Part shown: one piece after another, positions 8,464 through 17,165 of the stretch
How positions within the stretch are numbered: the stretch's first letter is position 1
Layout: every line of letters starts with the position of its first letter
Source: Heliopora coerulea
Taxonomy: Eukaryota > Cnidaria > Anthozoa > Scleralcyonacea > Helioporidae
Reading direction: 5' to 3'
DNA length: 64,000 bases
NCBI GenBank assembly: GCA_030142905.1
Contig: JASJOG010000099.1
Location: forward strand, 310,001-374,000
Translations under genes and position numbers: made by a program
Notes under the pieces: generated by a model
Database searches by the model: none
Told to the model about the DNA's origin: nothing
The model's input: the letters and a program-made list of their open reading frames with translations, nothing else

Positions 8464-8862
8464 TCAACGGCTTGCCGTCGCTGTGCTCCGGTTTAAGCGG
8501 GTTTCACCCACGCTTTGCTTTGTTTCATTTATAGTTAATTTGCTCATAAGTGTATTTATTATTTTATCTTTTTCTTTTGAGTTGCTATTTGTTGATTCTT
8601 CATTTTCTAAAGATTTTAATAATTTTAAATGATTATTATTTTCTGAAAACTGAATTTCATGTATATTACTTTTCCCAAACGTTATTCCGGCTTCAAAATC
8701 TTTCATTCCAATATCAACATGCGCCCCGATTCTAAAACCACTTTTTTGAATTTTTCTAAAATTTATTGTTGGATATCCATGAAGATTTAAATCTAATTTT
8801 GTGTCATTGTTTGAACCCTTATTGGAATTATCTTTGTTTGTTTTTGATTTTGAATTTCCCAT
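8464..8862 (-). CDS. 132-aa protein with myristoylation-type N terminus
   Basis: The ORF begins MGNSKSKTNKD, which fits the N-myristoylation consensus (Gly2, Ser/Thr at position 6, following Lys) seen in membrane-targeted kinases and some viral matrix-type proteins. The rest is Asn/Lys/Ser-rich with a central beta-like stretch (FRIGAHVDIGMKDFEAGITF). The last residues are encoded by GC-rich hairpins at 8467-8515, so the native C terminus may have been altered by insertion. No homologue is present in element B. The start follows an AT-rich AATAAATAAAAA leader on the minus strand. Function unknown; membrane targeting is a motif-based inference. Confidence 0.6.
   Translation of the reverse strand: MGNSKSKTNKDNSNKGSNNDTKLDLNLHGYPTINFRKIQKSGFRIGAHVDIGMKDFEAGITFGKSNIHEIQFSENNNHLKLLKSLENEESTNSNSKEKDKIINTLMSKLTINETKQSVGETRLNRSTATASR
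8467..8515. repeat. GC-rich double-hairpin cassette at the end of the 132-aa gene
   Basis: ACGGC-tt-GCCGT (8467-8478) and a bulged stem AAGC-GGGT-ttc-ACCC-(ac)-GCTT (8495-8515). It shares GTCGCTGTG with the cassette at 2980-3030. It encodes the extreme C terminus of the minus-strand gene. Confidence 0.7.
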
Positions 8863-8880
8863 TTTTTATTTATTATTTTT

Positions 8881-8997
8881 TTATTCCTGATAAAAAGTAA
8901 TTTTTCCACAAATTTTACAGCGACGTTGTTTGTTTAAAATTGTGTTAAAATAAGGTAATTTCCCCGCATGTCGTTGAGGGTTTTCCCCACATTCCAT
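8881..8997 (-). other. Short zinc-ribbon-like ORF (38 codons), possibly a remnant
   Basis: On the minus strand a short frame ends CKICGKITFYQE, with CMEC about 30 residues earlier, giving two CxxC pairs. The only in-frame ATG falls between the two cysteines of the first pair, and a stop lies just upstream, so a functional product is doubtful. It lies between the 132-aa gene and the terminal repeat. Confidence 0.3.
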
Positions 8998-9117
8998 ACA
9001 TTCCAGATCTCCCTAACAACGGAGCAAACTAAAAATAGTTTTTTTGTTGACATCGAGCTGTTCAAGTTGACATTGAGTTAGGCTGGTTGTTAGGGAGATT
9101 AGGCATGTATGGAATGT
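8989..9117. repeat. Inverted repeat near the right end of element A
   Basis: Arms 8989-9020 and 9086-9117 (about 32 bases each, starting ACATTCCATACAT) are inverted copies with a few mismatches, separated by about 65 bases. This could form a cruciform next to the element terminus. Confidence 0.6.
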
Positions 9118-9361
9118 TTGGAATGTTTGGAATGTTAAGGTTATTCCCCAAAGACACTGAAAAATTTTGACCCGTTTTTAAAATGTGTTGAAATTCCCGG
9201 TAATGTAATCAAATTCCTGGAAGAGGCCGGAAGTGGTGTAAGCGAAACCGAAAGTTACGCCGTTAGGAAAAAGGGTAACCCCCCACGACACTGAAAAATT
9301 TTGACCAAATTTGAAAATGTGTTGAAAAAGGAGTGACAGAATCCGGACATTACAGACTACT
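9118..9361. repeat. Inferred right terminal repeat of element A
   Basis: Two direct copies of a block containing GACACTGAAAAATTTTGACC lie about 135 bases apart (near 9160 and 9280). The terminal repeats of element B have the same design: two direct units with GACACTTAGAAAAATTTTGG. The segment ends in ACTACT at 9356-9361, mirror of the AGTAGT start of element B. The partner repeat lies outside the window, so the boundary is inferred. Confidence 0.6.
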
Positions 9362-9883
9362 CTGGAAGAATTGGTGGTAATATCCACATTTGGGACTCTT
9401 ATGGATTTAGCTAACAAGGATGAATTCAAAACGCACACTTTCTATTGTATCCGTAACTCTATGATTAGAGAAATTGAGCTGCTGTTCTCGACATCCAACT
9501 GCAACATTATGAATTCAATCTATGCATTGAGTCCCAATAGCGTCCTTTTTCTCGACAAAAAGGTTGTGCTGCTACTAGCAGAGGGATATGAAACAGATGT
9601 AGAGGACTTCAGTCACGAGCTACACCAGGCAAAGAGAATTTTGGAACGAAAAGTCAAGCGTAGCATAGAAAAGCCCCCTAATCTGCCTGAGTTTACAAGA
9701 TTTTTGGAACCTTTTAAACAGGTTCTCAATGAACTTTTTTGGCTGTGCAAGATTACAGTTACGATACCAGTAAGCAGTGCTGCTTGTGAGCGCAGCTTCT
9801 GGACGTTGAAGATTGTAAATACTTATTTACGTTCCACTATGGTAGACAACAGGTTAAGCAATCTCAGCATTCTAAGTATTTAG
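9362..9883 (+). pseudogene. hAT-type transposase, C-terminal fragment
   Basis: An open frame ends with the hAT dimerisation signature (SSAACERSF followed by NTYLRSTMVDNRLSNLSILSI), the C-terminal part of hAT transposases and of ZMYM1-like domesticated relatives. The frame remains open leftward up to the inferred end of element A, as expected if element A inserted into this gene. The N-terminal part is therefore missing from the window. It could be a transposon remnant or a host gene derived from one. Confidence 0.7.
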
Positions 9884-10216
9884 TCTGAGGGTTCAAAGTC
9901 CCTAGATATTGACAAATTTGTGAGACTTTAGGAGCCAGCACATGATTACAAGAATTCAGTTGATATAATTATATAATTAACCTGAAGCTTTGTCCCCCAT
10001 CAGAGTCTTCTAAACTAAAACGCTGGACATGTCACAGGTGAGTGCGATTCAGAGACATTTGGTGAGGTTAGACGGTTAGCGTTTTACAGCTGCTCAACCG
10101 TCAGCTGACTAAAAGAAAAAAAACTACTAAAACTAAATGGATACCCTGAGCGTTTTTTAAACTACTGCTTTAAAACCTTTTTAGCCAAAGTTTCCCGCCC
10201 CCCTGTATAGCCTCAC
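9884..10216. other. No recognised gene
   Basis: Sequence between the hAT fragment and the Penelope-like fragment. I see no ORF, repeat or structure that I can support. Confidence 0.5.
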
Positions 10217-10486
10217 ATGGCGCATAAATTGTTAATTTCGTTTGTCTTGCCTTTCATGGAAGACCATGGTTTACAAATTCATCAAGGCACTAAATTGCTC
10301 TCATCGGCTTATATGCATATCCAAGTCCGCGTTGTCTTTCGGCCTACTTGTCATCTCTCAAACTTTTTCGTTTTCAAAGACCGTTTACCCATTAAAATGA
10401 GATCTTGTGTAGTGTATAAATTTACGTGTCGATGCTGCGAGGCATCGTATTTGGGACAAACATCCCGTTTACTACACGTTAGGACA

Positions 10487-11002
10487 TGGCTTCCCAAACC
10501 CGGGGTAGCGACCCAAAGTGGGGTTCACGAGGCACTTTTCGTGGGGTCGCAGACTGTAGTCAAAACAAATTTGAAAAATGCTGTGTTTTACATTTTACGT
10601 CAATCTGTTGTTTACTCGAATTCCACTGCTCTTGGTGTCAGGTTTGTGGTCATTCCTATTGCCCTGGCCTACAACGCATTGTATTTCCGGGAAGACTATT
10701 TACGAGAAAAAATTTCTCCAGGTAGGTTATTTCTGCTAAACATTTTTCGGGAAAGTTACTTTCGCGGCTAGAAAATTATCCCGGAAGTAAAAACGTCCAC
10801 TAAACTACTAAAATTTTTCTCCGGGAAAGATTGATTGTAGATTGTGTCAGGCCCGGAAATTTCGAAATCTAAGCTTAAGTAACTGTGATTTTGTATCTGC
10901 GGAACAACAATTCCCGATAAATACTTGTTGGTCGTGGGGTCGCCGTCCAATGCTGAGTCCCTGAATTGGGTCGCCACCAGAAAAAGTTTGGGAACCCATG
11001 CA
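10487..11002. mobile_element. hAT-type MITE, copy 1
   Basis: About 516 bp bounded by TTCCCAAAC and GTTTGGGAACCC inverted ends, flanked by near-identical 8-bp repeats TTAGGACA (10479-10486) and TTAGGATG (11003-11010). The 8-bp duplication and end motif fit the hAT superfamily. No transposase is encoded. It interrupts the Penelope-like nuclease. Confidence 0.75.
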
Positions 11003-11210
11003 TTAGGATGTCTGAACATATGGGAATCTCAGCCTACACGGTAAAAGTTGCTTCTCAATCACCACTATCCAGCATTCCCGCACATAAAAAACAAATTGGC
11101 CGTAATGTTTCCTTTGATGATTTTAAAATTGTATGTCCTACTTCCAATCAATTTAATACCCTCATACGTGAAAGCTTATTAATTTCCGAAATGATACCTT
11201 CTGTTAACGC
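11003..11210 (+). other. Penelope-like segment between the two MITE copies
   Basis: Middle part of the GIY-YIG coding region (SEHMGISAYTVK to ISEMIPSVN), open in one frame and continuous with the pieces to either side. Confidence 0.65.
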
Positions 11211-11722
11211 ATGGGTTCCCAAACTTTTTCTGGTGGCGACCCAATTCAGTGACTTCGTATAGGACCGCGACCCCACGACCAACAAGTATTTATCGGGAAT
11301 TGTTGTTCCGCTGATACAAAATCACAGTTACTTAAGCTTAGATTTCGAAATTTCCGGGTCTGACACAATTTACAATCAATCTTTCCCGGAGAGAAACTTT
11401 AGCAGTTAAGTGGACGTTTTTACTTCCGGGATAATTTTCTAGCCGCGAAAGTAACTTTCCCGGAAAATGTTTAGCAGAAATAACCTACCTGGAGAAATTT
11501 TTTCTCGTAAATAGTCTTCCCGGAAATAAAATGCGTTGTAGGCCAGGGCAATAGGAATGACCACAAACCTGACACCAAGTCCAGTGGACTTCGAGTAAAC
11601 AACAGATTGACGTAAAATATAAAACACATCACTTTCAAATTTGTTTTGACTACAGTCTGCGACCCCACAAAAAGTGCCTCGTGACCCCACTTGAGGTCGC
11701 AACCCCGGGTTTGGGAACCCAT

Positions 11723-11894
11723 TGTGACAGTATAGAGTATAATTGGGTTAAATATTAACTTTAGCGTGGAACTCACGTGCAGACGATGTGGGGGGTAACA
11801 CGTGTTTATATTTGAGCGGGATTGTTGTGTTGCGGGAGACTTAGAGATAATATATACGAATATTAAACAAAACACGAAACTACAAACTGTGACA
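11723..11894 (+). repeat. Gypsy-1 5' LTR
   Basis: Direct copy of 16723-16885, TG...CA ends. The next bases, GTGATGGCAGCG, occupy the primer-binding-site position. Confidence 0.9.
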
Positions 11895-11924
11895 GTGATG
11901 GCAGCGTAAAAATTAAAACTTCTA

Positions 11925-12810
11925 ATGGCAAGTAAGCGAGAATATCGGCTAGATCTTACATTTGATGGCGAAATCGCCGAGGATTTCGAACAATTTTGGC
12001 ACCATTACGAGTTGACGGCCCGTCAAAATATTGCAGCGAAACTATGGTCTGCTGAAGACGATGCTCCCAAGTTAATCGCTATTGAGAAACAACTACTTGG
12101 CAAAGCCGCCTTGTTTGTCCGCGGATTACCTGAAGGAAGTAAAGCGACAGTTACAGCTCTCCATGAAGCACTGACTAAGAAATATGTTAATCCACGTGCG
12201 ATTCAAAGTCATGCTTTGGCATTCGATTAAGCCATTCAACAACCTCGCGAAGAATTGGACGACTTCCTCCTCCGGTTGCAACGTATGGTTCGTTTAGAAT
12301 TTCCTGATAGTACCGAGAATGACACGAGAGTAACTCGGCGATTTATTTCGGGGATAAACAGCGATACTGTTCGCTTCCGTTTACTTGAAAAAGGTTTCTA
12401 TAAACAGGATGACACGTGGGAATTACCTGGAACGGTACTTGTCGCAGCTCAAGAACTTTCATCCATTCTTCAAACAAGTGGTGATGCTCCCAGTATCTGC
12501 GCTATCAGAGAAGAAAACAGTGTTTTACGACAGAAATTGACCGAGCTAGAAAAAAGGTCGACAGTCTTCAAGTAAATGAAAATAACAAGTCGGGTCGTAG
12601 TTCCCGGGGTCGATTCCCCGGTCGTAGCAGATCTTTTCGTTGTTGGTACCCACCGTGCGGAAAACAACATCATGGCGGATGGAAGGAATGTCGACTGCGC
12701 AAACGCAATGAGCCAGAATGGCAGCCATCGTTAACTCCAAACAACCGTATTCCCCCAGCATTTCGTGCAGTGCAAGGTCAAGATTCGGCAGATGATTCAA
12801 ACTATTTAAA
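11925..12810 (+). pseudogene. Gypsy-1 gag pseudogene
   Basis: A capsid-like helical region (FEQFWHHYELTARQNIAAK...) is interrupted by an in-frame TAA at 12228-12230. After a frame change in an A-run near 12555, a zinc-knuckle-like CWYPPCGKQHHGGWKEC follows. Its position after the 5' LTR and before protease supports gag. Confidence 0.75.
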
Positions 12811-12901
12811 CTAAAGAGGCCTGGCTGGGTGGGACCAGACCAGCACTGGGATAAAGGATATCACTAGTTTTTAAAGGTCAATAGCGAAAATTGACGTAAA
12901 T

Positions 12902-15900
12902 TGCAAGCATATGATCAAGATTATACCCAAAACTGTTATGCTGGACTACTTTCGAAATCTCCAGTTCGGTTCGAGTGACCTTGGGTAAAAATACATTTAG
13001 TGCATTGTGGGACAGTGGTAGTGACCTCAGCCTGATAGCAGCTGGTAAGATAAAAGAAGGAGTTGAACTAACACCAGTAATGCAAAATGACACACCCCAA
13101 GCCGTTGAGGGATCAAAAGTTAACTGAAAGGGTAAAATTACCTTAAATGTGCAAATTGGCACCACTATGGTAAAAAAGCACACATTTTATGTTGTACAAG
13201 GGTTGGTAGTACCTTACCTATTTGGTGCTGACTTTCAAGCCAGATTAGGTGAATATATGATAGACGGGCGAAGAGGAGAAATAAGATTAGAGGATGGTAG
13301 CTGTTGTACCTTTTATCACAGCTATCAATCTAGTTCGCCAGCTGTAGAACTTCACCCAGTTGTGGTTAGACCTGCTGAAACAGTTGAACTGGCTGCAGGG
13401 ACAGAGACAGCAGTCTTATGTAATTTAGACACACCCTTGTTGTGTAACGAAGTATTGATTGAACCAATAACTCAACAAACTGAATTAGTGGGGGTGTGTA
13501 GAATAGTTACACGTCCCACAACACCACACCAAGTAATGTTAAGAGTTGCAAACCTGGGTTCCCAAGTACAAACACTATATCAGAACTAAAAATTAGCATG
13601 GGCTAATCCCAATTTTGAAGTTGGTTTCCAAAATTTGAATCTCGAGCCGGTGTTGGACACCAGAAGAATACATTATCAGACTGATGAAACTCTTGACCCT
13701 ACTCACAAACAGGCACTTTACAACTTGGTACAGCAAAATAACGATATCTTTTAGTTTCTGTTCTTTCTTTAGGTTCTGTAAAGTTAGTGGAACATGAAAT
13801 ACCTTTACAACCAAATGCTGTCCCAGTAGCTCAACGACCTAAGAGACTGTCGCCTCCGGAACGGGAAGAAGTACGAGAGGAAATCAATTATCTACTTAGC
13901 CATGGTTTAATAGAGACATCAACAAGTCCGTGGGCCAGCCCCATCGTAATAGCGAGACGAAAGAACGGACGTTTACGACTAGCAATAGATTACCGTCGCC
14001 TTAATAGTTTAACTATCAACAGTCATTATCCACTGCCCGTCATCGACGATCTCTTGGATCGATTAAGTAATGCTAAGTTTTTCTCAACACTAGATGCCAA
14101 TGGAAAATGCCTCTTAGTGTTGACGATTGTTCTAAAACGGCGTTTGTAACACCGGATGGGCAGTATGAATGGACTGGACGTGGGACCCCGTTTTGACTGT
14201 CTGGTGCACCAGGCAGTTTCAGAGATTAATGACTGATATCTTAGGAGAACTGTCGTGGAACAGTGCGTTAGCTTACTTGGACGACGTTATTGTTTGGAGT
14301 GTTACCTGGGAGGAACACCTTCACAGACTTAGGGACGTTTTTGATAAATTTCGAAAAGCGTGAATGAAATTCAATGCGGAGAAATGTCGCTTTGGACAGT
14401 GAAGGATTGAGTTCTTGGGACACGTGATCTCGTCAAGAGGCTTGGAGATACATGCCGGACTCGTCGCTGATATACAGAACATCGCACGCCCTACCACGGT
14501 AACGGAGTTGAAGAAGGCCATAGGGGCATTTTCCTATCTTTAATGCTATACTCCCGGATTTGCCGACAGCTAAGTCATTATACCAGTTGACAGAAGGCAA
14601 GAATAACACTAAGTTAAAGTGGACTAAGGAGCATGATGACCCTTTTTAGAGCTGAAAAGACGGGTGACGGAAGCACCGTGTTTAAAATTACCAGATTTCA
14701 CGCAACCCTTTTGGCTGACAACAAATGCAAGTAACGTTGGCATAGGAAGCCAGCTATCGCAAATGGACAACGGCACACTACGACCAGTAGAGTTCTTTTC
14801 AAGGACTCTGAGAAAACATGAACGCAACTACACAACGACCAGCAAGGAACTGTTGGCCGTAGTCGAAAGTATTAAGAAATTTCGAATCTATCTGCAGAAC
14901 TCCTTCGCACTGATAACTAATCATCGGGCCGTTCGTTGGATGAATTCATCGCTGGATCCCGAAAAAGAGAATGGTCGACTTGGTCGCTGGATCAGTTACT
15001 TACAGAGTGATCGTTTTACGGTTGTGTACAAGCCTGGCACATCAGGGGGGTTGTCTATGGCTGATTATCTTTCCTGTGCTCAGTCTGGCCCTATTACCGC
15101 TGCAGTATATCAAGCTAAGACAGATGGAATGGCAACAATTACGTCAATCTTCAGTCCTGAGGAGTTTCTCCAAGCGCAGAAAGATGATTTGGCGATTCAA
15201 CAGGTGAAATGGGCGATGTTGACCAATACGGAACTAGGGAACGAGGTCGAATTAGAAGCAAAATTACTATGGAGACAACAACAGAAACTCCATGTCGGTA
15301 CCGATGGCATTTTGAGAATATGGAATTATGCGCGTCGCTCAACCAAATCTTCACCGTTGGGAAAGAAAGCATGGCAGCAGGCTTTGGTGCCCAAAAGTCT
15401 TCGTCGTAGGTTCTTACAGTTAATTCACGATGCACCAGTCTCAGGACATCTGGGACGAGATCGAACATTGGAAAGAGTTCGCCAAACAGCGTATTGGCCC
15501 TCGGTAATCGATGATGTGAACAATTACTGCATTGGATGTCCAAAATGTCAATTAAGAAAACTTCCAAAACACATCCCACGGGCGCTACTGCAAGCTACAG
15601 GATACCCTGAAATGCCCTTATCGAAGATTTCTTGCGACTTCGTTGGTCCATACCCAGAGACACCCGACGGTTACAAATATGTCTTGCAAATCCAAGATAT
15701 TCTATGACGTTATGTACCGTTTGTCCCTACTAAAGATGCAACGGCCATGACAGCAGCAAAGGCATTACTTCAGAATTGGATTGGAGTATTTGATATTCCT
15801 CAGTCCTTACAGTCCGATAATGGCCCACATTTCGCCTCAACCGTGTTAAAAACTGTCTGTGAGCAATTGGGAATCCAACAAATCTTCAGCAGTTCATGGC

Positions 15901-16612
15901 ACCCACAGTCTCAAGGGCAGGTGAGCGCCAGAATAATACACTAAACAATTGTTTGACAGTATTAGTATCAGACTATCCTGATTCGGCCCGCCATGCTCCC
16001 CATGGAGGCCTATGCTTTCAACTCGGGTAAATCGGCAACAACAGACCTTAGCACTTTCGAACTGCTATTCAAGCAAAAGCCTAATCGACCGGAATCCTTC
16101 TTATTACCCCCGGAAAAGAACGAGAATGATGACAAAGATTATAAATCAAACAGACCAACGGAGCAAGAAAAGCTAGCCAAGACGGTGCGGGAAAACACCA
16201 AAAAGTGGGACAGAGTAATACGAAGAACAAGAAGGAAGATTAAGGAAACACAAGAGGAACAAATAATGAGAACCAGGAAACGAGTTTATCATAAAGGTTA
16301 TCAATTGAATGACTTGGTAATAAAGAAAAACCATCAAAACGTCAGGAGGAAAGTTGCGTAATTACTTCCAATGTCCATATGTCGTTGTTGGACAAACTGG
16401 ACTTGTGACTTACAAAATCAGGGAGGCAGCAAACGCAGGAGCCAAGCTGGAGATACGACATTTTAATGAGTTGTTACCTTGGCGACGACAAACGTTACAG
16501 CATGAAATGCAACGCGAAGATGATGAAAACGAAAAGGTACAACCTGAGATGAATCCGAGACGTTCAACCAGAGCAAGACGTCAAACGCAATTTATTCGAT
16601 TGCAAGAAGACT
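12902..16612 (+). pseudogene. Gypsy-1 pol pseudogene (PR-RT-RH-INT)
   Basis: In order: aspartic protease (LWDSGSDLSLI near 13005), reverse transcriptase (RLAIDYRRLNSLTI near 13980; active site YLDD near 14275), RNase H (TTNASNVGIGSQL near 14720, with the first catalytic Asp read as Asn), zinc-binding integrase N terminus (H...H...CPKCQ near 15430-15550), integrase core (ISCDFVGPYP, SDNGPHFAS) and a basic C-terminal region. Multiple stops and frame changes, including a TGA at 15705-15707 inside the integrase, interrupt the frame. Confidence 0.85.
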
Positions 16613-16722
16613 AACAGTCTTATCAATACCGCGAACCCGTAGATAGCATTGCAGAAGAACATGCTAACAATTAGGATAAGTAAAATTGCTATTCAAATTA
16701 CGTTGAAACTAGTGGGGAAGGA

Positions 16723-16885
16723 TGTGACAGTATAGAATATAATTGGGTTAAATTTTAACTTTAGCATGGAACTCAGGTGTGGGGGGTAACACATGTTTAT
16801 ATTTGAAAGGGATTGTTGTGTTGCGGGAGATTTAGAGATAATATATACGAATATTAAACAAAACACGAAACTACAAACTGTGACA
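16723..16885 (+). repeat. Gypsy-1 3' LTR
   Basis: Direct copy of 11723-11894 with a deletion of about 9 bp and several substitutions; preceded by a polypurine tract. Confidence 0.9.
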
Positions 16886-16933
16886 CCATGTCTTAACGCA
16901 AACATCCGCTCCTTTCCATTTGCCCATTCTTAG

Positions 16934-17165
16934 TTATCTATTCTCTCAATTTATTAACTCACACTGATCTCACACTTGATTAACGCTCACTTTCTGTTTT
17001 CATATGGCCTTACTCTGTTGCTCCACCCACCCCCGTCACTTTCTATTTTTGTAAGTAGTCTAGCTATAAAAATGCCAATACACTCTAATTATTCACTCTG
17101 AAGATATTACGAAACATTCAACGAAGCGTTAGTTCTTAAATATTCCTAAAATAATATGTTTCCGA
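16934..17165 (+). repeat. Penelope-like 3' non-coding region, probable
   Basis: Directly follows the GIY-YIG stop codon. CTATAAAAATGCCAATACAC and CTGAAGATATTACGAAACA fit the 3' ends I associate with this element type. The boundary is approximate. Confidence 0.4.

Larger units (their letters stand above)
1..9361. mobile_element. Element A: Polinton/Maverick-like endogenous virus, right part
   Basis: A block of AT-rich, closely packed genes whose order matches the right half of the complete element at 27527-48648: fibre, penton-like, large anchor protein, then divergently integrase, membrane protein, capsid candidate, ATPase and a small protein. The inferred right terminus ends in ACTACT, the reverse complement of the AGTAGT that starts the other element. 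The left end, with any DNA polymerase, lies outside the window. Several genes carry stops or frameshifts, so this copy is degraded, although the anchor, membrane, capsid and 164-aa ORFs remain open. The family assignment rests on gene content, not on a database search. Confidence 0.85.
11723..16885 (+). mobile_element. Gypsy-1 LTR retrotransposon, decayed
   Basis: LTRs of 172 and 163 bp (TGTGACAG...TGTGACA), a 4-bp target duplication CCAT (11719-11722 and 16886-16889), a purine-rich tract (GTGGGGAAGGA) just before the 3' LTR, and gag, protease, reverse transcriptase, RNase H and integrase regions in Gypsy order. Many stops and frameshifts show it is inactive. LTRs differ at several positions plus an indel, so it is older than Gypsy-2. 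Confidence 0.9.
11211..16891. mobile_element. hAT-type MITE, copy 2 (inverted), interrupted by Gypsy-1
   Basis: The 11211-11722 part is an inverted copy of 10487-11002 with scattered differences. It is flanked by GTTAACGC (11203-11210) and, beyond Gypsy-1, CTTAACGC (16892-16899). Gypsy-1 inserted a few bases from its right end, so its last bases lie at 16886-16891. Confidence 0.75.
10217..16933 (+). pseudogene. Penelope-like element: GIY-YIG endonuclease coding fragment, split by nested insertions
   Basis: Coding pieces lie at about 10217-10486, 11003-11210 and 16892-16933. They show the C-terminal GIY-YIG nuclease of Penelope-like retroelements: SCVVYKFTCRCCEASYLGQT (GIY and YIG-like motifs) followed after an interruption by SEHMGIS and then ESLLISEMIPSVN, with a stop at 16931-16933. 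Two MITE copies and a Gypsy element interrupt it, and the reading frame is continuous across the target duplications. The reverse-transcriptase part is missing upstream (5' truncation). Confidence 0.75.

Noticed and set aside
10217..10771. 184-codon ORF as an independent gene
   Set aside because: It runs from a Penelope-like coding fragment into the MITE at 10487, so it is a chance fusion.
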